This document shows positions 40,776-50,644 of a stretch of 64,000 nt of DNA, in pieces. Within the stretch, counting starts at the first letter, position 1. Every line of letters begins with the position of its first letter. The notes beneath the pieces are model-generated. The model did no database searches. It was not told the origin of the DNA and was given only the letters and a program-made list of their open reading frames with translations. This stretch comes from Desulfitobacterium_A nosdiversum. Its GTDB lineage: Bacteria > Bacillota > Desulfitobacteriia > Desulfitobacteriales > Desulfitobacteriaceae. The stretch lies in assembly GCF_049860565.1 (NCBI RefSeq), contig NZ_CP172056.1, positions 186,001-250,000 of the forward strand, written 5' to 3'. The position numbers and the translations under genes are program-made.

Positions 40776-42737
40776 ATGAAATTGAGAACAAAACTCTTTC
40801 TAATGATCTTATCGACGAGTCTTATTCCCCTCATCCTTGTATCCTCTTCGGCATTTTATTTCCTAAATACTTATTCTCAGCAAAATGCTTCCAAAGAGGC
40901 TGAAGAAAAGGCTGCAAATGCCCAAATCCAAATTAACGGCTTAATTAAAAATGATTTAACGACTTTAAAGTTATTGGCTCAACTTACTGCTATTCGCCAA
41001 CTCGATGTTGCCAATGCCAAATCGAAACTTGTCGAGGCAACAAAAGTAAATCCCGATTTAGTCATTACTTTGGATAATGCAAACGGACAGCAACTGGTTA
41101 AAAGCAATAATGACGCTTTACAAAAAGTTGATGATCGAGATTTTTTCCAGGCGGCACTTAAAGGAAATGAGGAAGCTATCTCTGAAGTACTTGTAGCCAA
41201 AGCAACAGGACATCTCGTTGTGATTATTGCCACACCCGTTAGGGAATCTGAAGGCGGAAAAATTGTTGGCGTTTTACAAGCGAATATCGAGCTTACTCAA
41301 GTTAGCGATTTCGTTAAAAAACTCTCACAAGATGGTTCTGTTGTATATGTTGTCGGTAAGGACGGAAAGATTCTTGCCCATCCCAATACCAACTATGTCA
41401 AGGAACAAAAAGATCTGAGCAAACAAAATTATATTGTTAACGGATTAACTGGCTCAAATAAAACGATTGTGACAACGAATGAGAAAGGAGAAAAAATTCT
41501 TTTCAGTTCAATCCGGGATGACAAGACGAATTGGTTAATCTGCGTGGAGATCCCCTACACTATTGCTATGGCAGCAAGAACAAACTTAATTTATACACTT
41601 CTCGGCATCCTTATCTTAGTAATAATTCTAGTCGTCGGATTAGGATATTTTGCTACATCAAGTTTTACTAAACCCTTACTTCAACTTTCGAAAGTTATAC
41701 ATCAAATTGCTTCAGGAGATCTTAGAGAGGTTGATTTAAAGATTGCTTCAAAAGACGAGCTTGGTCTTTTAATCCAGGACATTCAAGTCATGAGACAGAG
41801 TCTGGGGCAGCTCCTTAAAAAGATTCAAGATTTAGGAACTCAAGTAGCCTCAGATTCTGAGCACTTAGTAAAAACAACGGATGAAACGAACCAAACTCTT
41901 GCCCAAGTCGTAACGACAATTAATCAAATGGCTGAAGGAAATACTGCGCAAACGGAAATGGTTCAAAATACGAATGCTGCGATTCTGAATGTAACAACAG
42001 TTATAGAAGAAACGACGAAAGCAACTATGGATGGAGCGATAAAAGCCAAGGACTCTTTAAAAGTTGCAACGGATGGACAACGCGTTGTTAGCCTGCAAAG
42101 CCAAAAGATAGCTGAGAATAATGAGATTTCGGAAGAAGTAGCAATTTCGGTTCAAGCATTAGTCCAAATGACGAGTGATATCAAAAAAATTATTGAAGCT
42201 ATTACTTCTATAGCCGGGCAAACAAATCTTTTAGCTCTAAACGCTTCAATTGAGGCAGCCAGGGCAGGAGAACATGGCAGAGGTTTTGCAGTTGTAGCAG
42301 AAGAAATTAGAAAGCTGGCGGAACAATCGAGTGCTTCGACAAAAGAGATCGAAACGATTGTTCAAAATATTGACGGCAAAGTTAATATTACGGTAAATAA
42401 GTTAAATAATGCACAGTACATTGTTGAAGAACTTCAAAAAATAGGGGATCAAACGAAAGAAAGCTTTGAGCAAATTCTTCATTCCGTTACCGGCGTTGTC
42501 AACATGACTGAACAGATTGCCGCGGCTTTAAATGAAGTTAATCATCAAGTCAAACAAGTTGAGGATGAATCAAATAATATTTCCGGAGTCATTCAAGAAA
42601 CTTCAGCAGGTATGGAGGAAATCTCTGCCTCATCGGAAGAACAACTGGCGTCAATGGAAACGATCGCTCAGAATGTGGATAGCCTATCCAATATTGCTCA
42701 AGAGTTAATTCATGAGGTATCTAAGTTTAAGTTGTAA
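40776..42737 (+). CDS. methyl-accepting chemotaxis protein with Cache sensor
   Basis: 653 aa. TM1 (about 7-29), an extracellular Cache-type domain (about 35-270; VTLDNANGQQ-like and YVVGKDGKILAHPNTNYV segments), TM2 (about 276-298), HAMP (about 300-350) and a cytoplasmic MCP signalling domain with the hairpin tip QTNLLALNASIEAARAGEHG and RGFAVVAEEIRKLAEQS. It senses a small extracellular ligand (unknown) and signals to CheA. Its GEMM riboswitch ties receptor synthesis to c-di-GMP. Confidence 0.94.
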   Translation: MKLRTKLFLMILSTSLIPLILVSSSAFYFLNTYSQQNASKEAEEKAANAQIQINGLIKNDLTTLKLLAQLTAIRQLDVANAKSKLVEATKVNPDLVITLDNANGQQLVKSNNDALQKVDDRDFFQAALKGNEEAISEVLVAKATGHLVVIIATPVRESEGGKIVGVLQANIELTQVSDFVKKLSQDGSVVYVVGKDGKILAHPNTNYVKEQKDLSKQNYIVNGLTGSNKTIVTTNEKGEKILFSSIRDDKTNWLICVEIPYTIAMAARTNLIYTLLGILILVIILVVGLGYFATSSFTKPLLQLSKVIHQIASGDLREVDLKIASKDELGLLIQDIQVMRQSLGQLLKKIQDLGTQVASDSEHLVKTTDETNQTLAQVVTTINQMAEGNTAQTEMVQNTNAAILNVTTVIEETTKATMDGAIKAKDSLKVATDGQRVVSLQSQKIAENNEISEEVAISVQALVQMTSDIKKIIEAITSIAGQTNLLALNASIEAARAGEHGRGFAVVAEEIRKLAEQSSASTKEIETIVQNIDGKVNITVNKLNNAQYIVEELQKIGDQTKESFEQILHSVTGVVNMTEQIAAALNEVNHQVKQVEDESNNISGVIQETSAGMEEISASSEEQLASMETIAQNVDSLSNIAQELIHEVSKFKL

Positions 42738-42770
42738 AAGCGTTAGTTCTAGTTCCTAAGTTAAATAGCA

Positions 42771-42808
42771 AACTGGCATCGCCTTTCGAGCGGTGCCAGT
42801 TTTGTTTT
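42771..42808. terminator. bidirectional terminator between convergent genes
   Basis: AACTGGCATCGC and GCGGTGCCAGTT arms, then TTTGTTTT; A-rich on the other side. Confidence 0.8.
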
Positions 42809-42828
42809 AAATTGCTTTAGAGGAGTTT

Positions 42829-44070
42829 TTATTCTGACATTAATCTCTTTTCACCGGTAATTGCTTGAATCGGCTTGATATTTTGGGTAACTTCCATGAT
42901 TCCCAAATATTCCCCTGCAGCATTTCTGACTGCAAAGTACCGAATAAGGACAAATTGGTCACCGAGTTTAATCCAGAAATCTTCATGATCCTTTTTCCCC
43001 GATTGGAGCTCTTCAACGACCTTTTCAACAACATGAACACTTGCGGGAGGATGGCAATTCTCAACTTTTCTTCCGAGGACAGTCTTCGCCCGGGCAAAGA
43101 TCCGTTCTTTTCCTTGGGTAAAGTATTTTACCGCCCCTTCCTTATCCACAAACGTAATATCCAAGGGCAGGGTGTTTAAAATCGCATTGATCTCTTCGGG
43201 TAATAGCTGTCCCGCATCAAATTGTATAACCCCGTTTTGGAAAGGCACTTCACCCGTGTTCTTTTCCCCCTCGGTACTTTCTTTTTCAGTCTTCCCCCGA
43301 ACAGGCTTCCAATGGCCTGATGGTGTGACCAAGCAGTAACCGATTTCATCACTCGCTTCCGCGATTTGCACCCATTCGTCCTCTGTAAAGGATTCCAGCA
43401 GCATAGGAAACAGGATATTCTCCTCTTTAAAAATCATTTCCTGAACTCGATTGGCTACTTCCTTGCCTTTTTCTAGAACTAATTCCATATTGACCGGATC
43501 GCCGGCTAAAGCTCTTCGCACTTCTTTAAGAGCTTCCCGAATTTCATCATCAACACCCCACATTACTTTAGGCGGAGCTGTGATCCCATGCCTCTCCATC
43601 AAAGGAAATATTAAATTCTCCTTACGGCTATAATGTTTATCTATTTCCCATAACGTTTCAAAGGCTTTTCTTAGTTTTTGAATATCTTCAGCACTTTCAG
43701 AGGAACTTAACCTTTCTAAACCGGGTAAAATGGTATCTCTAATCAGCTTTTCCAGCTCACGGTTTTCAAGTTTTAATGTGTGAAGAGGGTGACCGGGGAT
43801 ATTTTCTACTTTTTGAGGGCTATGAATTTCTTCGATCGAGCCTTTAAAAACAGCAGCATGGACATCACAAAGGTTCTGAATTTCCTCAACAGGCATCCCT
43901 TCACGGATGAGTGCTTGCTCCATCTCAGAGATTTCGCTTGCTGAAATCCCTTCGATTAATTTCTCAAAACGAGATTTTACTTCCTCAACGCTTTTACCAT
44001 GATGCAATTCCATAATTAGTTCTTTTAAAACCTTTTGTCGATATTCACGGTTATTGATTAATTCGCTCAT
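42829..44070 (-). CDS. DUF438 / hemerythrin / PAS protein
   Basis: 413 aa from ATG 44070 behind GGAGGG (an ATG 18 bp upstream lacks spacing). DUF438 (about 5-75), a hemerythrin-like HHE four-helix domain (about 90-240: HPLHTLKLENRELEKL, HYSRKENLIFPLMERHG, IFKEENILFPML) with its His/Glu iron ligands, and a C-terminal PAS domain (about 305-410). Such proteins are common in anaerobes and may sense oxygen or nitric oxide. It forms an operon with the DUF1858 gene upstream. Confidence 0.88.
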   Translation of the reverse strand: MSELINNREYRQKVLKELIMELHHGKSVEEVKSRFEKLIEGISASEISEMEQALIREGMPVEEIQNLCDVHAAVFKGSIEEIHSPQKVENIPGHPLHTLKLENRELEKLIRDTILPGLERLSSSESAEDIQKLRKAFETLWEIDKHYSRKENLIFPLMERHGITAPPKVMWGVDDEIREALKEVRRALAGDPVNMELVLEKGKEVANRVQEMIFKEENILFPMLLESFTEDEWVQIAEASDEIGYCLVTPSGHWKPVRGKTEKESTEGEKNTGEVPFQNGVIQFDAGQLLPEEINAILNTLPLDITFVDKEGAVKYFTQGKERIFARAKTVLGRKVENCHPPASVHVVEKVVEELQSGKKDHEDFWIKLGDQFVLIRYFAVRNAAGEYLGIMEVTQNIKPIQAITGEKRLMSE

Positions 44071-44098
44071 TGTATTCCCTCCAAACATTTAATTGGGT

Positions 44099-44329
44099 TT
44101 ATTGATCTATTAGTTGATACCCCTTATTGACCAATATTTCTTTCAGTTTATCAAAGCTTATCTTTTTTAGTGCTGCCCCCTTAGGCAGAGTCATAAAACG
44201 CCCTGCTGTTTTTAACATGCCTGGCTTAGCAATATCCTCAAACCCCAAGTCCTTCATAATGTCAATCACTTCAGGGTTTTCTATGCATATTTCATAAACT
44301 GACTTTGAGAGATCAATTACGTTGCCCAT
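44099..44329 (-). CDS. DUF1858-family small protein
   Basis: 76 aa. One DUF1858 domain: LSKSVYEICIENPEVIDIMK and DLGFEDIAKPGMLKTAGRFM. The family is small and alpha-helical and often precedes DUF438 or hybrid-cluster genes. Unlike the DUF1858-like ORF at 36728 it has no Cys pair. GAGGTG precedes the ATG. It ends 10 bp before the next gene's first ATG, so the two are one operon. Confidence 0.85.
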   Translation of the reverse strand: MGNVIDLSKSVYEICIENPEVIDIMKDLGFEDIAKPGMLKTAGRFMTLPKGAALKKISFDKLKEILVNKGYQLIDQ

Positions 44330-44499
44330 ATCATCACCTCATCCTGTTAAACCCATAATAAAGTAAACCCCACTAAAATACTGTGATTTAGCTCATACTT
44401 TATCTGTAATAATTGACCCACCCTCATTCTAAATTGGTTTTTGAAATTTAGATTTTTATAACGAATAGTATGCACTTTCTTTTAAACGTTTATAGATAA

Positions 44500-44533
44500 A
44501 AAAGCTTAGACCCAGCTATAGGTCTAAGCTTTT
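44500..44533. terminator. 13-bp perfect hairpin terminator
   Basis: AAAAGCTTAGACC and GGTCTAAGCTTTT are exact complements with an 8-nt loop. It lies in the 307-bp gap between the DUF1858 gene and tRNA-Thr; the gap otherwise holds only the tRNA terminator and the DUF1858 promoter region. Confidence 0.65.
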
Positions 44534-44595
44534 CCAATTAATGTTCAACAATATTCCCAAATGTCCCCAAACTCAGTTTTTTTGTAATCACTGCA

Positions 44596-44624
44596 TAAAA
44601 TAAAAACCCGCAATCGATTGCGGG
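44596..44624 (-). terminator. intrinsic terminator of tRNA-Thr(UGU)
   Basis: CCCGCAATCGATTGCGGG palindrome followed on the minus strand by TTTTTATTTT. Confidence 0.85.
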
Positions 44625-44636
44625 TGTAGATTCATA

Positions 44637-44712
44637 TGGAGCCGATGGCAGGACTCGAACCTGTAACCTGCTGATTACAAATCAGCTGCTCTACCAATTG
44701 AGCTACATCGGC
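44637..44712 (-). tRNA. tRNA-Thr (anticodon UGU), CCA encoded
   Basis: Cloverleaf on the minus strand: acceptor GCCGATG/CATCGGC, D-loop AATTGGTA, anticodon stem GCTGA/TCAGC with loop TTTGTAA, TTCGAGT T-loop, discriminator U and encoded CCA. A TTGAAA-17 bp-TAGTAT promoter lies just upstream. The acceptor stem is identical to that of the two tRNA-Thr(CGU) genes later in the window. Confidence 0.95.
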
Positions 44713-44883
44713 ATGTCCCGTGACACTTGTATATACTATCATAGGATTTATCGAATTTCAATACTAAAATTACATAAAATTTAAAGGAATATATTTTCAA
44801 TTAAGAGATCAATCTGATTAGAATTATTATATACCTTTTTTAACCTGCGTAAACTTTTAACTCTCTCTAGATCAATGATCTTA

Positions 44884-44922
44884 AAGGCTTCTCTTTTGGT
44901 CTTAGCCCAAAAGAGAAGCCTT
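44884..44922 (-). terminator. terminator of the fru-pts operon
   Basis: AAGGCTTCTCTTTTGG and CCAAAAGAGAAGCCTT are perfect 16-bp arms, 44 bp after the ptsI stop. Confidence 0.75.
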
Positions 44923-44965
44923 CATTGTCTTAGGTTCAACCCTAAAATACTAAAACAGGCATTAA

Positions 44966-46660
44966 TTAAATACGCTTAAGCTGTTCTAGAACTTCGCCGA
45001 CTGTTGCGCAATCCAAAACGGATTCAACAAACCTTCTTTTTTCCTCAGCGTCAAATTTAAACTTGGCCAAAGTTTGACGAACATGGGTTAATGAGCCAGG
45101 TGCCATGCTCAGTTCCTTAATTCCTAAAGCGGCAAAGAAAGGAGCTAACAAACGATCCCCTCCAGCCTCGCCGCAAATGCCTACCCAAATATCTGCCTTT
45201 TCAGCGGCTTGGCTAACCCTGGCAATCATCCCTAGGACAGCGGGATGATACGGTTGATATAAATTCATCAGTTCATTATTCTCCCTGTCGACTGCCAGCA
45301 TATATTGTGTCAGATCATTGGTTCCGATACTGAAGAAATCAACTTTTGCTGCAAAACTTTTGGCGTTCCAAGCCGCAGAGGGAATCTCGATCATCATACC
45401 AACCTCAAGTTTGCCTACGGTATACCCTTCGTTGATGACCTCATCTCTTGCCAAATAGAGCAGTTCTTTCGCTTTCTCTAATTCCTCAAGCGTTGCAATC
45501 ATCGGAAACATAACTGCTGTTGGTCCTGCTGCTGAAGCCCGCCAGATTGCTCTAAGCTGAACATTAAATATATCCGGCCTTTGAAAACAGAGTCGTAAAG
45601 CCCGTACACCCAAAAATGGGTTTTGCTCTTTAGGCAGGTTCAATGCCGGAGCTTTTTTGTCCCCGCCGATATCCAGCGTTCGAATCACTGTCAGATGCGG
45701 AGCACAGGCAGCAATAACCTTGCTGTAAGCCTCGATCTGCTCTTCCTCAGAAGGAAGTTTTTCGCCCATAAACAAAAACTCTGTGCGATAAAGGCCAACC
45801 CCCTGAGCCTTGAAATTCTGAATTAAGGGTATATCAGCCGGACTTCCCACATTAGCCGCAAGCACCATATCTGCAAGTGGAGTTCCTGGCAGATACTCCT
45901 GTTCCTCCATGACAGTGTCGACACTTGTTTTCGTACTCATCATACCTGCAAGAGATTCCTTGACCCAACCTTCATCACCATCCAATTCAGCCCACTCTAA
46001 ACCGGTGAGTTCCTGCCATGAAGCATCAACTCCTGATACCGCCGGAATACCGTAGGTCCGGGCGAGAATTGCAGCATGAGAGGTTTTTCCTCCTTTGAGT
46101 ACAATGAATCCTAAAACACGTTCCTTTGGCAAAGAAATGGTTTGAGCCGGAGTTAACTCTTCCGCCAAGACAATCCAATTTCCTTCCTCCGGGAAGGAGG
46201 AAATACTCGAACCTTTGGGGCCCAACAGATTTTGCAGCAGTTGCTCTAATACATCTTGAACATCCACTGCGCGTTCCTGAAAGTACGGATCTGGAATGCT
46301 TTTCAGCATCTTAACCGCTTCTTCAGCAACTTCTCTTAACGCTTGCTCTGCTGTTAAGCTTTTTGACTCAATCCGCTTTTGGGCCTCGCCCATAAACGAA
46401 GGGTCGGAAAGCAAAAGTTTGTGGGCCACAAAAATTTGAGCAACCTCGTCCCCTTGTTCTAAACGGGCCTTTTCCTCGTAATGGGTTAGATTTTTTGCGG
46501 TCAGCTCAATTGCGTTCTGTAAACGTCCCAGTTCTTGGCTAGAATCAGCGTCCCCGATAAACTCTTTGTTTGTTTCTAACGTTTGAGTCTTAAGAACCCA
46601 AACTTGACCCTGGGCATGACCTGACGAAACTCCTATACCCTGCAAAAATTTTTCTTTCAT
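44966..46660 (-). CDS. ptsI: phosphoenolpyruvate-protein phosphotransferase (enzyme I)
   Basis: 564 aa. The phospho-His loop is GGKTSHAAILARTYGIPAVS near residue 190; the PEP-binding TIM-barrel has GVGLYRTEFLFMGEKLP, IRTLDIGGDKKAPAL, FFSIGTNDLTQYMLAVDREN and the C-terminal active Cys in WVGICGEAGGD. It transfers phosphate from PEP to HPr. It is the last gene of an operon that also has a complete fructose PTS, 32 bp after ptsH. Confidence 0.96.
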   Translation of the reverse strand: MKEKFLQGIGVSSGHAQGQVWVLKTQTLETNKEFIGDADSSQELGRLQNAIELTAKNLTHYEEKARLEQGDEVAQIFVAHKLLLSDPSFMGEAQKRIESKSLTAEQALREVAEEAVKMLKSIPDPYFQERAVDVQDVLEQLLQNLLGPKGSSISSFPEEGNWIVLAEELTPAQTISLPKERVLGFIVLKGGKTSHAAILARTYGIPAVSGVDASWQELTGLEWAELDGDEGWVKESLAGMMSTKTSVDTVMEEQEYLPGTPLADMVLAANVGSPADIPLIQNFKAQGVGLYRTEFLFMGEKLPSEEEQIEAYSKVIAACAPHLTVIRTLDIGGDKKAPALNLPKEQNPFLGVRALRLCFQRPDIFNVQLRAIWRASAAGPTAVMFPMIATLEELEKAKELLYLARDEVINEGYTVGKLEVGMMIEIPSAAWNAKSFAAKVDFFSIGTNDLTQYMLAVDRENNELMNLYQPYHPAVLGMIARVSQAAEKADIWVGICGEAGGDRLLAPFFAALGIKELSMAPGSLTHVRQTLAKFKFDAEEKRRFVESVLDCATVGEVLEQLKRI

Positions 46661-46692
46661 GTTTTTTTACCTATCCTGGTTTAAAATCAGTC

Positions 46693-46953
46693 CTATTCTT
46701 CTAATTGAACAAGGAGGGCTTCCAAACTATCTGCCGCTTCAACTTCATCCTCCCCGTCTACAATGAGTTGAAACTTGCTTCCAGCGGTTAAGCCAAGGGA
46801 TAAAATACCGAGAATACTTTTACCCTCAACCTCAGTACTGTCCGTTTTAATTTTAATACTGCTTTTATAACGGCTGGCCATCTGAACCCATAAAGAGGCC
46901 GGTCTGGCATGCAGCCCTGAGCTGTTTCTGATCGTAATTTCCCGTGTAATCAT
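46693..46953 (-). CDS. ptsH: phosphocarrier protein HPr
   Basis: 86 aa from ATG 46953, which follows GGAGGAACCTCAA; an ATG five codons upstream lies before this ribosome-binding site. The active His is in NSSGLHARPASLWVQMA (residue about 15), and the regulatory Ser in EGKSILGILSLGL (about 46) is present, so both PTS phosphotransfer and HPrK control are possible. It is co-transcribed with EIIBC and EI; HPr kinase is encoded upstream of fruR. Confidence 0.95.
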   Translation of the reverse strand: MITREITIRNSSGLHARPASLWVQMASRYKSSIKIKTDSTEVEGKSILGILSLGLTAGSKFQLIVDGEDEVEAADSLEALLVQLEE

Positions 46954-46979
46954 TTGAGGTTCCTCCATTGTGTTTGGAT

Positions 46980-48347
46980 CTATTTTTCCAACGGTTTTTT
47001 AACAACTGAAAGAATGAGGCCTGAGACAACGGTACCTGCAATTAGAGCAATAATATAGGGTCCCAAATTCGTCACCACATGCGGAATGGCTAAAACCCAT
47101 ATTCCACCGTGAGGAACGACAATTGTACTTCCAAATACCATGGATAAAGCTCCAGCAACTGCCGAACCTGCCATAATCGACGGAATTACCCGAATTGGAT
47201 CTGCCGCTGCGAATGGAATGGCTCCTTCCGTTATGAACGATAATCCCAGTAACCAATTGGCCTTGCCTGCTTCTCTTTCTTCAAGGGTATATTTCTTCTT
47301 AGCGATGATTGTCGAAAGGGCTATGCCCAGAGGGGGAACCATACCGGCCACCATAACTGCAGCCATGATTGCAGATGGATTGCCGCTTGCGACTGTCGCT
47401 GTTGCGAAAGTGTAGGCTGCCTTATTCACAGGACCACCCATGTCAAAAGCCATCATCAGGCCTAAAATAATTCCCAGTACAGCAGCATTTGTGCCGCTTA
47501 ATGAAGTCAACCATGAAGACAATGCGGTGTTAAATAAAGTCATCGGTTTACCGATAATATAAACCATAAGCAAACCCATAATTGCAGATGAAAGAACGGG
47601 AATAACAAGGATGGGCATTAATCCCTGTAAGGATTTTGGAAGTCTGACATACTTTTTAATACCAAGCACAATATATCCTGCCGCAAAACCGGCAACCATT
47701 GCCCCGAGGAATCCCGAGCCATTATTTGCAGCAATATATCCACCGACCATACCGGGAACAAGTCCTGGTCTATCCGCTATTGAATAAGAGATATAAGCGC
47801 CTAGAATAGGGATCATTAGTGCAAATGCAGCTTTACCTGTTGAGAATAGGGTTTCTCCAAAGCTTCCCGGAACTTTGTAAACATAAATTCCTCCCAAGGC
47901 AAAACCTAATGCAATCAGAAGACCACCGGCAACAACGAAAGGAATCATAAAGGATACACCCGTCATGAGATGTTTATAAACACCTTTTTGCGGTCTCTTC
48001 TCCTCACCTTTATCCGGCTTAACCGTTTCCTTAGGAATTGAACTTTCTTGAACATTTGCAGCTTGAATCAACAAACTTTTAGCGTCTTTAATGGCATCTT
48101 TTGCCGAAGCTTCAATAATCGGCATTCCGGTAAATCTGCTTTTATCTACCGATGTGTCTGCCGCAATAATAACCGCTTTTGCCTGTGCCAGATCTTCATC
48201 AGTCAGAACGTTTTCTGCACCTACAGACCCTTGGGTCTCAACCTTAATCTCATAACCCATTTCCTGAGCCGCCATTTGAAGTGCTTCTGCCGCCATATAG
48301 GTATGGGCTATACCTGTAGGACACGATGTGATTGCTACAAATTTCAT
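46980..48347 (-). CDS. fructose-type PTS enzyme IIBC
   Basis: 455 aa from ATG 48347, 7 nt after AGGAGG (a TTG two codons earlier is too close). The IIB domain has the phosphorylated Cys in VAITSCPTGIAHTYMAAEAL; the IIC domain (from about 115) has many membrane helices and the family motif DMGGPVNKAAYTFATATV, plus GAIPFAAADPIRVIPSI. It imports and phosphorylates fructose to fructose-1-phosphate. IIA is a separate protein encoded just upstream, in contrast to fused IIABC enzymes. Confidence 0.94.
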   Translation of the reverse strand: MKFVAITSCPTGIAHTYMAAEALQMAAQEMGYEIKVETQGSVGAENVLTDEDLAQAKAVIIAADTSVDKSRFTGMPIIEASAKDAIKDAKSLLIQAANVQESSIPKETVKPDKGEEKRPQKGVYKHLMTGVSFMIPFVVAGGLLIALGFALGGIYVYKVPGSFGETLFSTGKAAFALMIPILGAYISYSIADRPGLVPGMVGGYIAANNGSGFLGAMVAGFAAGYIVLGIKKYVRLPKSLQGLMPILVIPVLSSAIMGLLMVYIIGKPMTLFNTALSSWLTSLSGTNAAVLGIILGLMMAFDMGGPVNKAAYTFATATVASGNPSAIMAAVMVAGMVPPLGIALSTIIAKKKYTLEEREAGKANWLLGLSFITEGAIPFAAADPIRVIPSIMAGSAVAGALSMVFGSTIVVPHGGIWVLAIPHVVTNLGPYIIALIAGTVVSGLILSVVKKPLEK

Positions 48348-48385
48348 AACCAATCCTCCTACTCTTTGATTGTTTGTCTCATTCT

Positions 48386-48841
48386 TTAACTTTCGTAAGC
48401 TCCAATCGCCTCCTTTACCTCTTCAGGAGTTTTAGCTCCTCGAAGAGATTCTAAAAAAGAACTGTGGATGAGCAACCGGGCTAATTTGGAGAGTGCCCGC
48501 AAATGAATATCCTCTCCTTGAAGAGGTGCCGCAATAAGGAAAAACAAATCGGCTTTGGAACCGTCAAGTGACTGCACATCAATGGGTGTTTTTAGTTGAG
48601 CCATTGCCAAAGCCGGTCGTTTTACTCCTTCAGACTTGGCATGGGGAATAGCTACCCCAAATCCAACTCCGGTTGTTCCCTTCGTTTCCCGAATTGCGAC
48701 ATCTTCTAGATATTTGGCAATATTATCAACTGCACCAATTTTGACCAAACTATGGGCCAGTGCTTCCCAGACCTCTTCCTTCGTTTCTGCCTTAAGTCCT
48801 AATAATATCGATTCATTCGCTAAAAGATCCGTAATTTTCAT
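48386..48841 (-). CDS. fructose-type PTS enzyme IIA
   Basis: 151 aa, PTS_EIIA_2 domain. The phosphorylated His is in GVGFGVAIPHAKSEGVKRPA (about residue 68). It passes phosphate from HPr to the IIB domain encoded next. It begins 3 bp after the fruK stop. Confidence 0.94.
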   Translation of the reverse strand: MKITDLLANESILLGLKAETKEEVWEALAHSLVKIGAVDNIAKYLEDVAIRETKGTTGVGFGVAIPHAKSEGVKRPALAMAQLKTPIDVQSLDGSKADLFFLIAAPLQGEDIHLRALSKLARLLIHSSFLESLRGAKTPEEVKEAIGAYES

Positions 48842-48844
48842 GGC

Positions 48845-49801
48845 TTACACCTTCACTTCCTTAATTATTACATGAGGTAAAAGTTTCTCCACATCTCTCA
48901 GCGTACCCGCTTGGGTACCCGGTTTGGCTACGGAAGCTGCAGCAACAGCCGTTGCCCAACGGGCCTGTTCCTCAAGAGGCATCCCTTTAGCCTCTCCAAA
49001 CACCAGTCCTGCAACAAGAGCGTCTCCGGCTCCAACCGTGCTGCCAATCTGGACATCAGGCGGGGTAACGATGAGTCCTTTTGACCCGTCTGCCACCAAA
49101 GCTCCTTTTTCCCCTAAAGAAACGATCACTTTGTTAATCCCCTCAGCTATCAACGTATTTATAGCACCTAAAATATCCCTCTCATGTTCCATGGAATAAC
49201 CCATCAATTGCTCCAATTCATAGACATTCGGTTTGATGGCAAAGGGTTTTGCCTTGATGCCTTCTTCTAAAGCTCCTCCGCTTGTATCCAGAAAAACCTT
49301 ACAGTGATACTGCTTCAATACTTCAATAAATTCTCGGTATATCCCTATAGTTGCCCCTTCGGGCAAGCTTCCCGATAAAACGAAAATTTGAGATTCTTCT
49401 GCCAGCTGCTCCATCTTGCATTCCAGCTTTTCTAAATCCGAGGCCGAGTATTTTATTCCCGGAAAATTGATCTCAGTCACTTGTTTGTTGCTTTCGTCAA
49501 CGATTTTTGTATTGATCCTATTGGCTCCATCAACTCTGATAAACTGATCATGAATCTGATGGGTTTGGAAGTATTCCTCAAAAATTCTTGAATTTTCGCG
49601 TCCCAAAAAACCTGTAACCGTGACCTCTTGATCTAAACTCTTAATAACCTTTGCAACATTAACACCTTTTCCAGCAGGGTCTAGGCGTTCTTTACCGACA
49701 CGATTAACCTGACCTATATTAAATTGAGAAAAATACATCGTTTGATCTAAGGCCGGATTTAGCGTTACGGTTACAATTCTCGCCTGCTTTAGCATGTTCA
49801 T
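48845..49801 (-). CDS. fruK: 1-phosphofructokinase
   Basis: 318 aa, PfkB family. It starts with ARIVTVTLNPALDQTMYF, contains NRVGKERLDPAGKGVNVAKV (first PfkB signature) and the catalytic GSTVGAGDALVAGLVFGE near 245 with the general-base Asp. It makes fructose-1,6-bisphosphate from the PTS product. It sits 57 bp after fruR and 3 bp before the IIA gene. Confidence 0.95.
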   Translation of the reverse strand: MNMLKQARIVTVTLNPALDQTMYFSQFNIGQVNRVGKERLDPAGKGVNVAKVIKSLDQEVTVTGFLGRENSRIFEEYFQTHQIHDQFIRVDGANRINTKIVDESNKQVTEINFPGIKYSASDLEKLECKMEQLAEESQIFVLSGSLPEGATIGIYREFIEVLKQYHCKVFLDTSGGALEEGIKAKPFAIKPNVYELEQLMGYSMEHERDILGAINTLIAEGINKVIVSLGEKGALVADGSKGLIVTPPDVQIGSTVGAGDALVAGLVFGEAKGMPLEEQARWATAVAAASVAKPGTQAGTLRDVEKLLPHVIIKEVKV

Positions 49802-49858
49802 GAATTCATCCCTTCATTGTTTCTGTATTTTTACCTCCGGCACATCGTTCTATTCGAA

Positions 49859-50614
49859 TCAATTTGCAATTTGTACTTGAACATACTGGCTGAGTCCTTT
49901 AACTTCAGATTCCTCTAAACCATCATCCGTGAGTAATAGATTGATTTCATCCAGGCTGCAAATCTTGCACATTGACTTTTCCCAAATCTTAGAATGATCC
50001 ATCACTAAAATAACTTCTTTGCCTGCCCGCACCATATGGCTTTTGGTTTCCGCTTCAATAAGATTAGGGGTAGTTACACCTAACTCTGGATCAACCGCAT
50101 TAGCTGCTAAAAATACTTTGTCAAAATGAAGCCGGCCGAGCATTTCATTGGTTAAATAACCAACCAGAGAACGAATTGATTTTCTTAAACTCCCTCCCAG
50201 GACGATCACTTCAACACTTGAATCATCGCTAAAGACCTGTGCAACATCCATGCTGTTTGTAGCGATGGTTATTGCCTTTCCCCGCAAGGCAAGAGCGATT
50301 TGCAGCGTCGTTGTTCCACTGTCTAAAAAGACCGATTCTCCGTCCTTAACGAGTTCCGCCGCCGCCCTGGCTATTTTTTGTTTTTCGTCAAAATTGCGAA
50401 CTTCCTTTTCTTGATAACTCAACTCAAAACTGGATTGAACTGAAATAGCTCCACCATGGGTTCTTTGAATAACTCCTCCATTTTCCAGTTCCTGAAGATC
50501 ACGACGTATTGTTGATTCTGAAACTCCAAACCGTTGGCTTAAATCCCCTACCTTAACAGGTTTTCCTGATTCAATGAGGTTCAAAATCTCGTTTCTCCGT
50601 TCTTCTGCAAACAT
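49859..50614 (-). CDS. fruR: DeoR-family repressor of the fructose operon
   Basis: 251 aa. An N-terminal DeoR HTH (EERRNEILNLIESGKPVKVG, LSQRFGVSESTIRRDLQELE) is followed by a sugar-phosphate-binding domain (SVFLDSGTTTLQIALALRG, KVFLAANAVDPELGVTTPNL). The family is released from DNA by fructose-1-phosphate. It is the first gene of fruR-fruK-IIA-IIBC-ptsH-ptsI, and four TTTATG-like repeats overlap its own promoter. Confidence 0.93.
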   Translation of the reverse strand: MFAEERRNEILNLIESGKPVKVGDLSQRFGVSESTIRRDLQELENGGVIQRTHGGAISVQSSFELSYQEKEVRNFDEKQKIARAAAELVKDGESVFLDSGTTTLQIALALRGKAITIATNSMDVAQVFSDDSSVEVIVLGGSLRKSIRSLVGYLTNEMLGRLHFDKVFLAANAVDPELGVTTPNLIEAETKSHMVRAGKEVILVMDHSKIWEKSMCKICSLDEINLLLTDDGLEESEVKGLSQYVQVQIAN

Positions 50615-50644
50615 TTTCTACCACCTGTCCTTTATGCATTATCG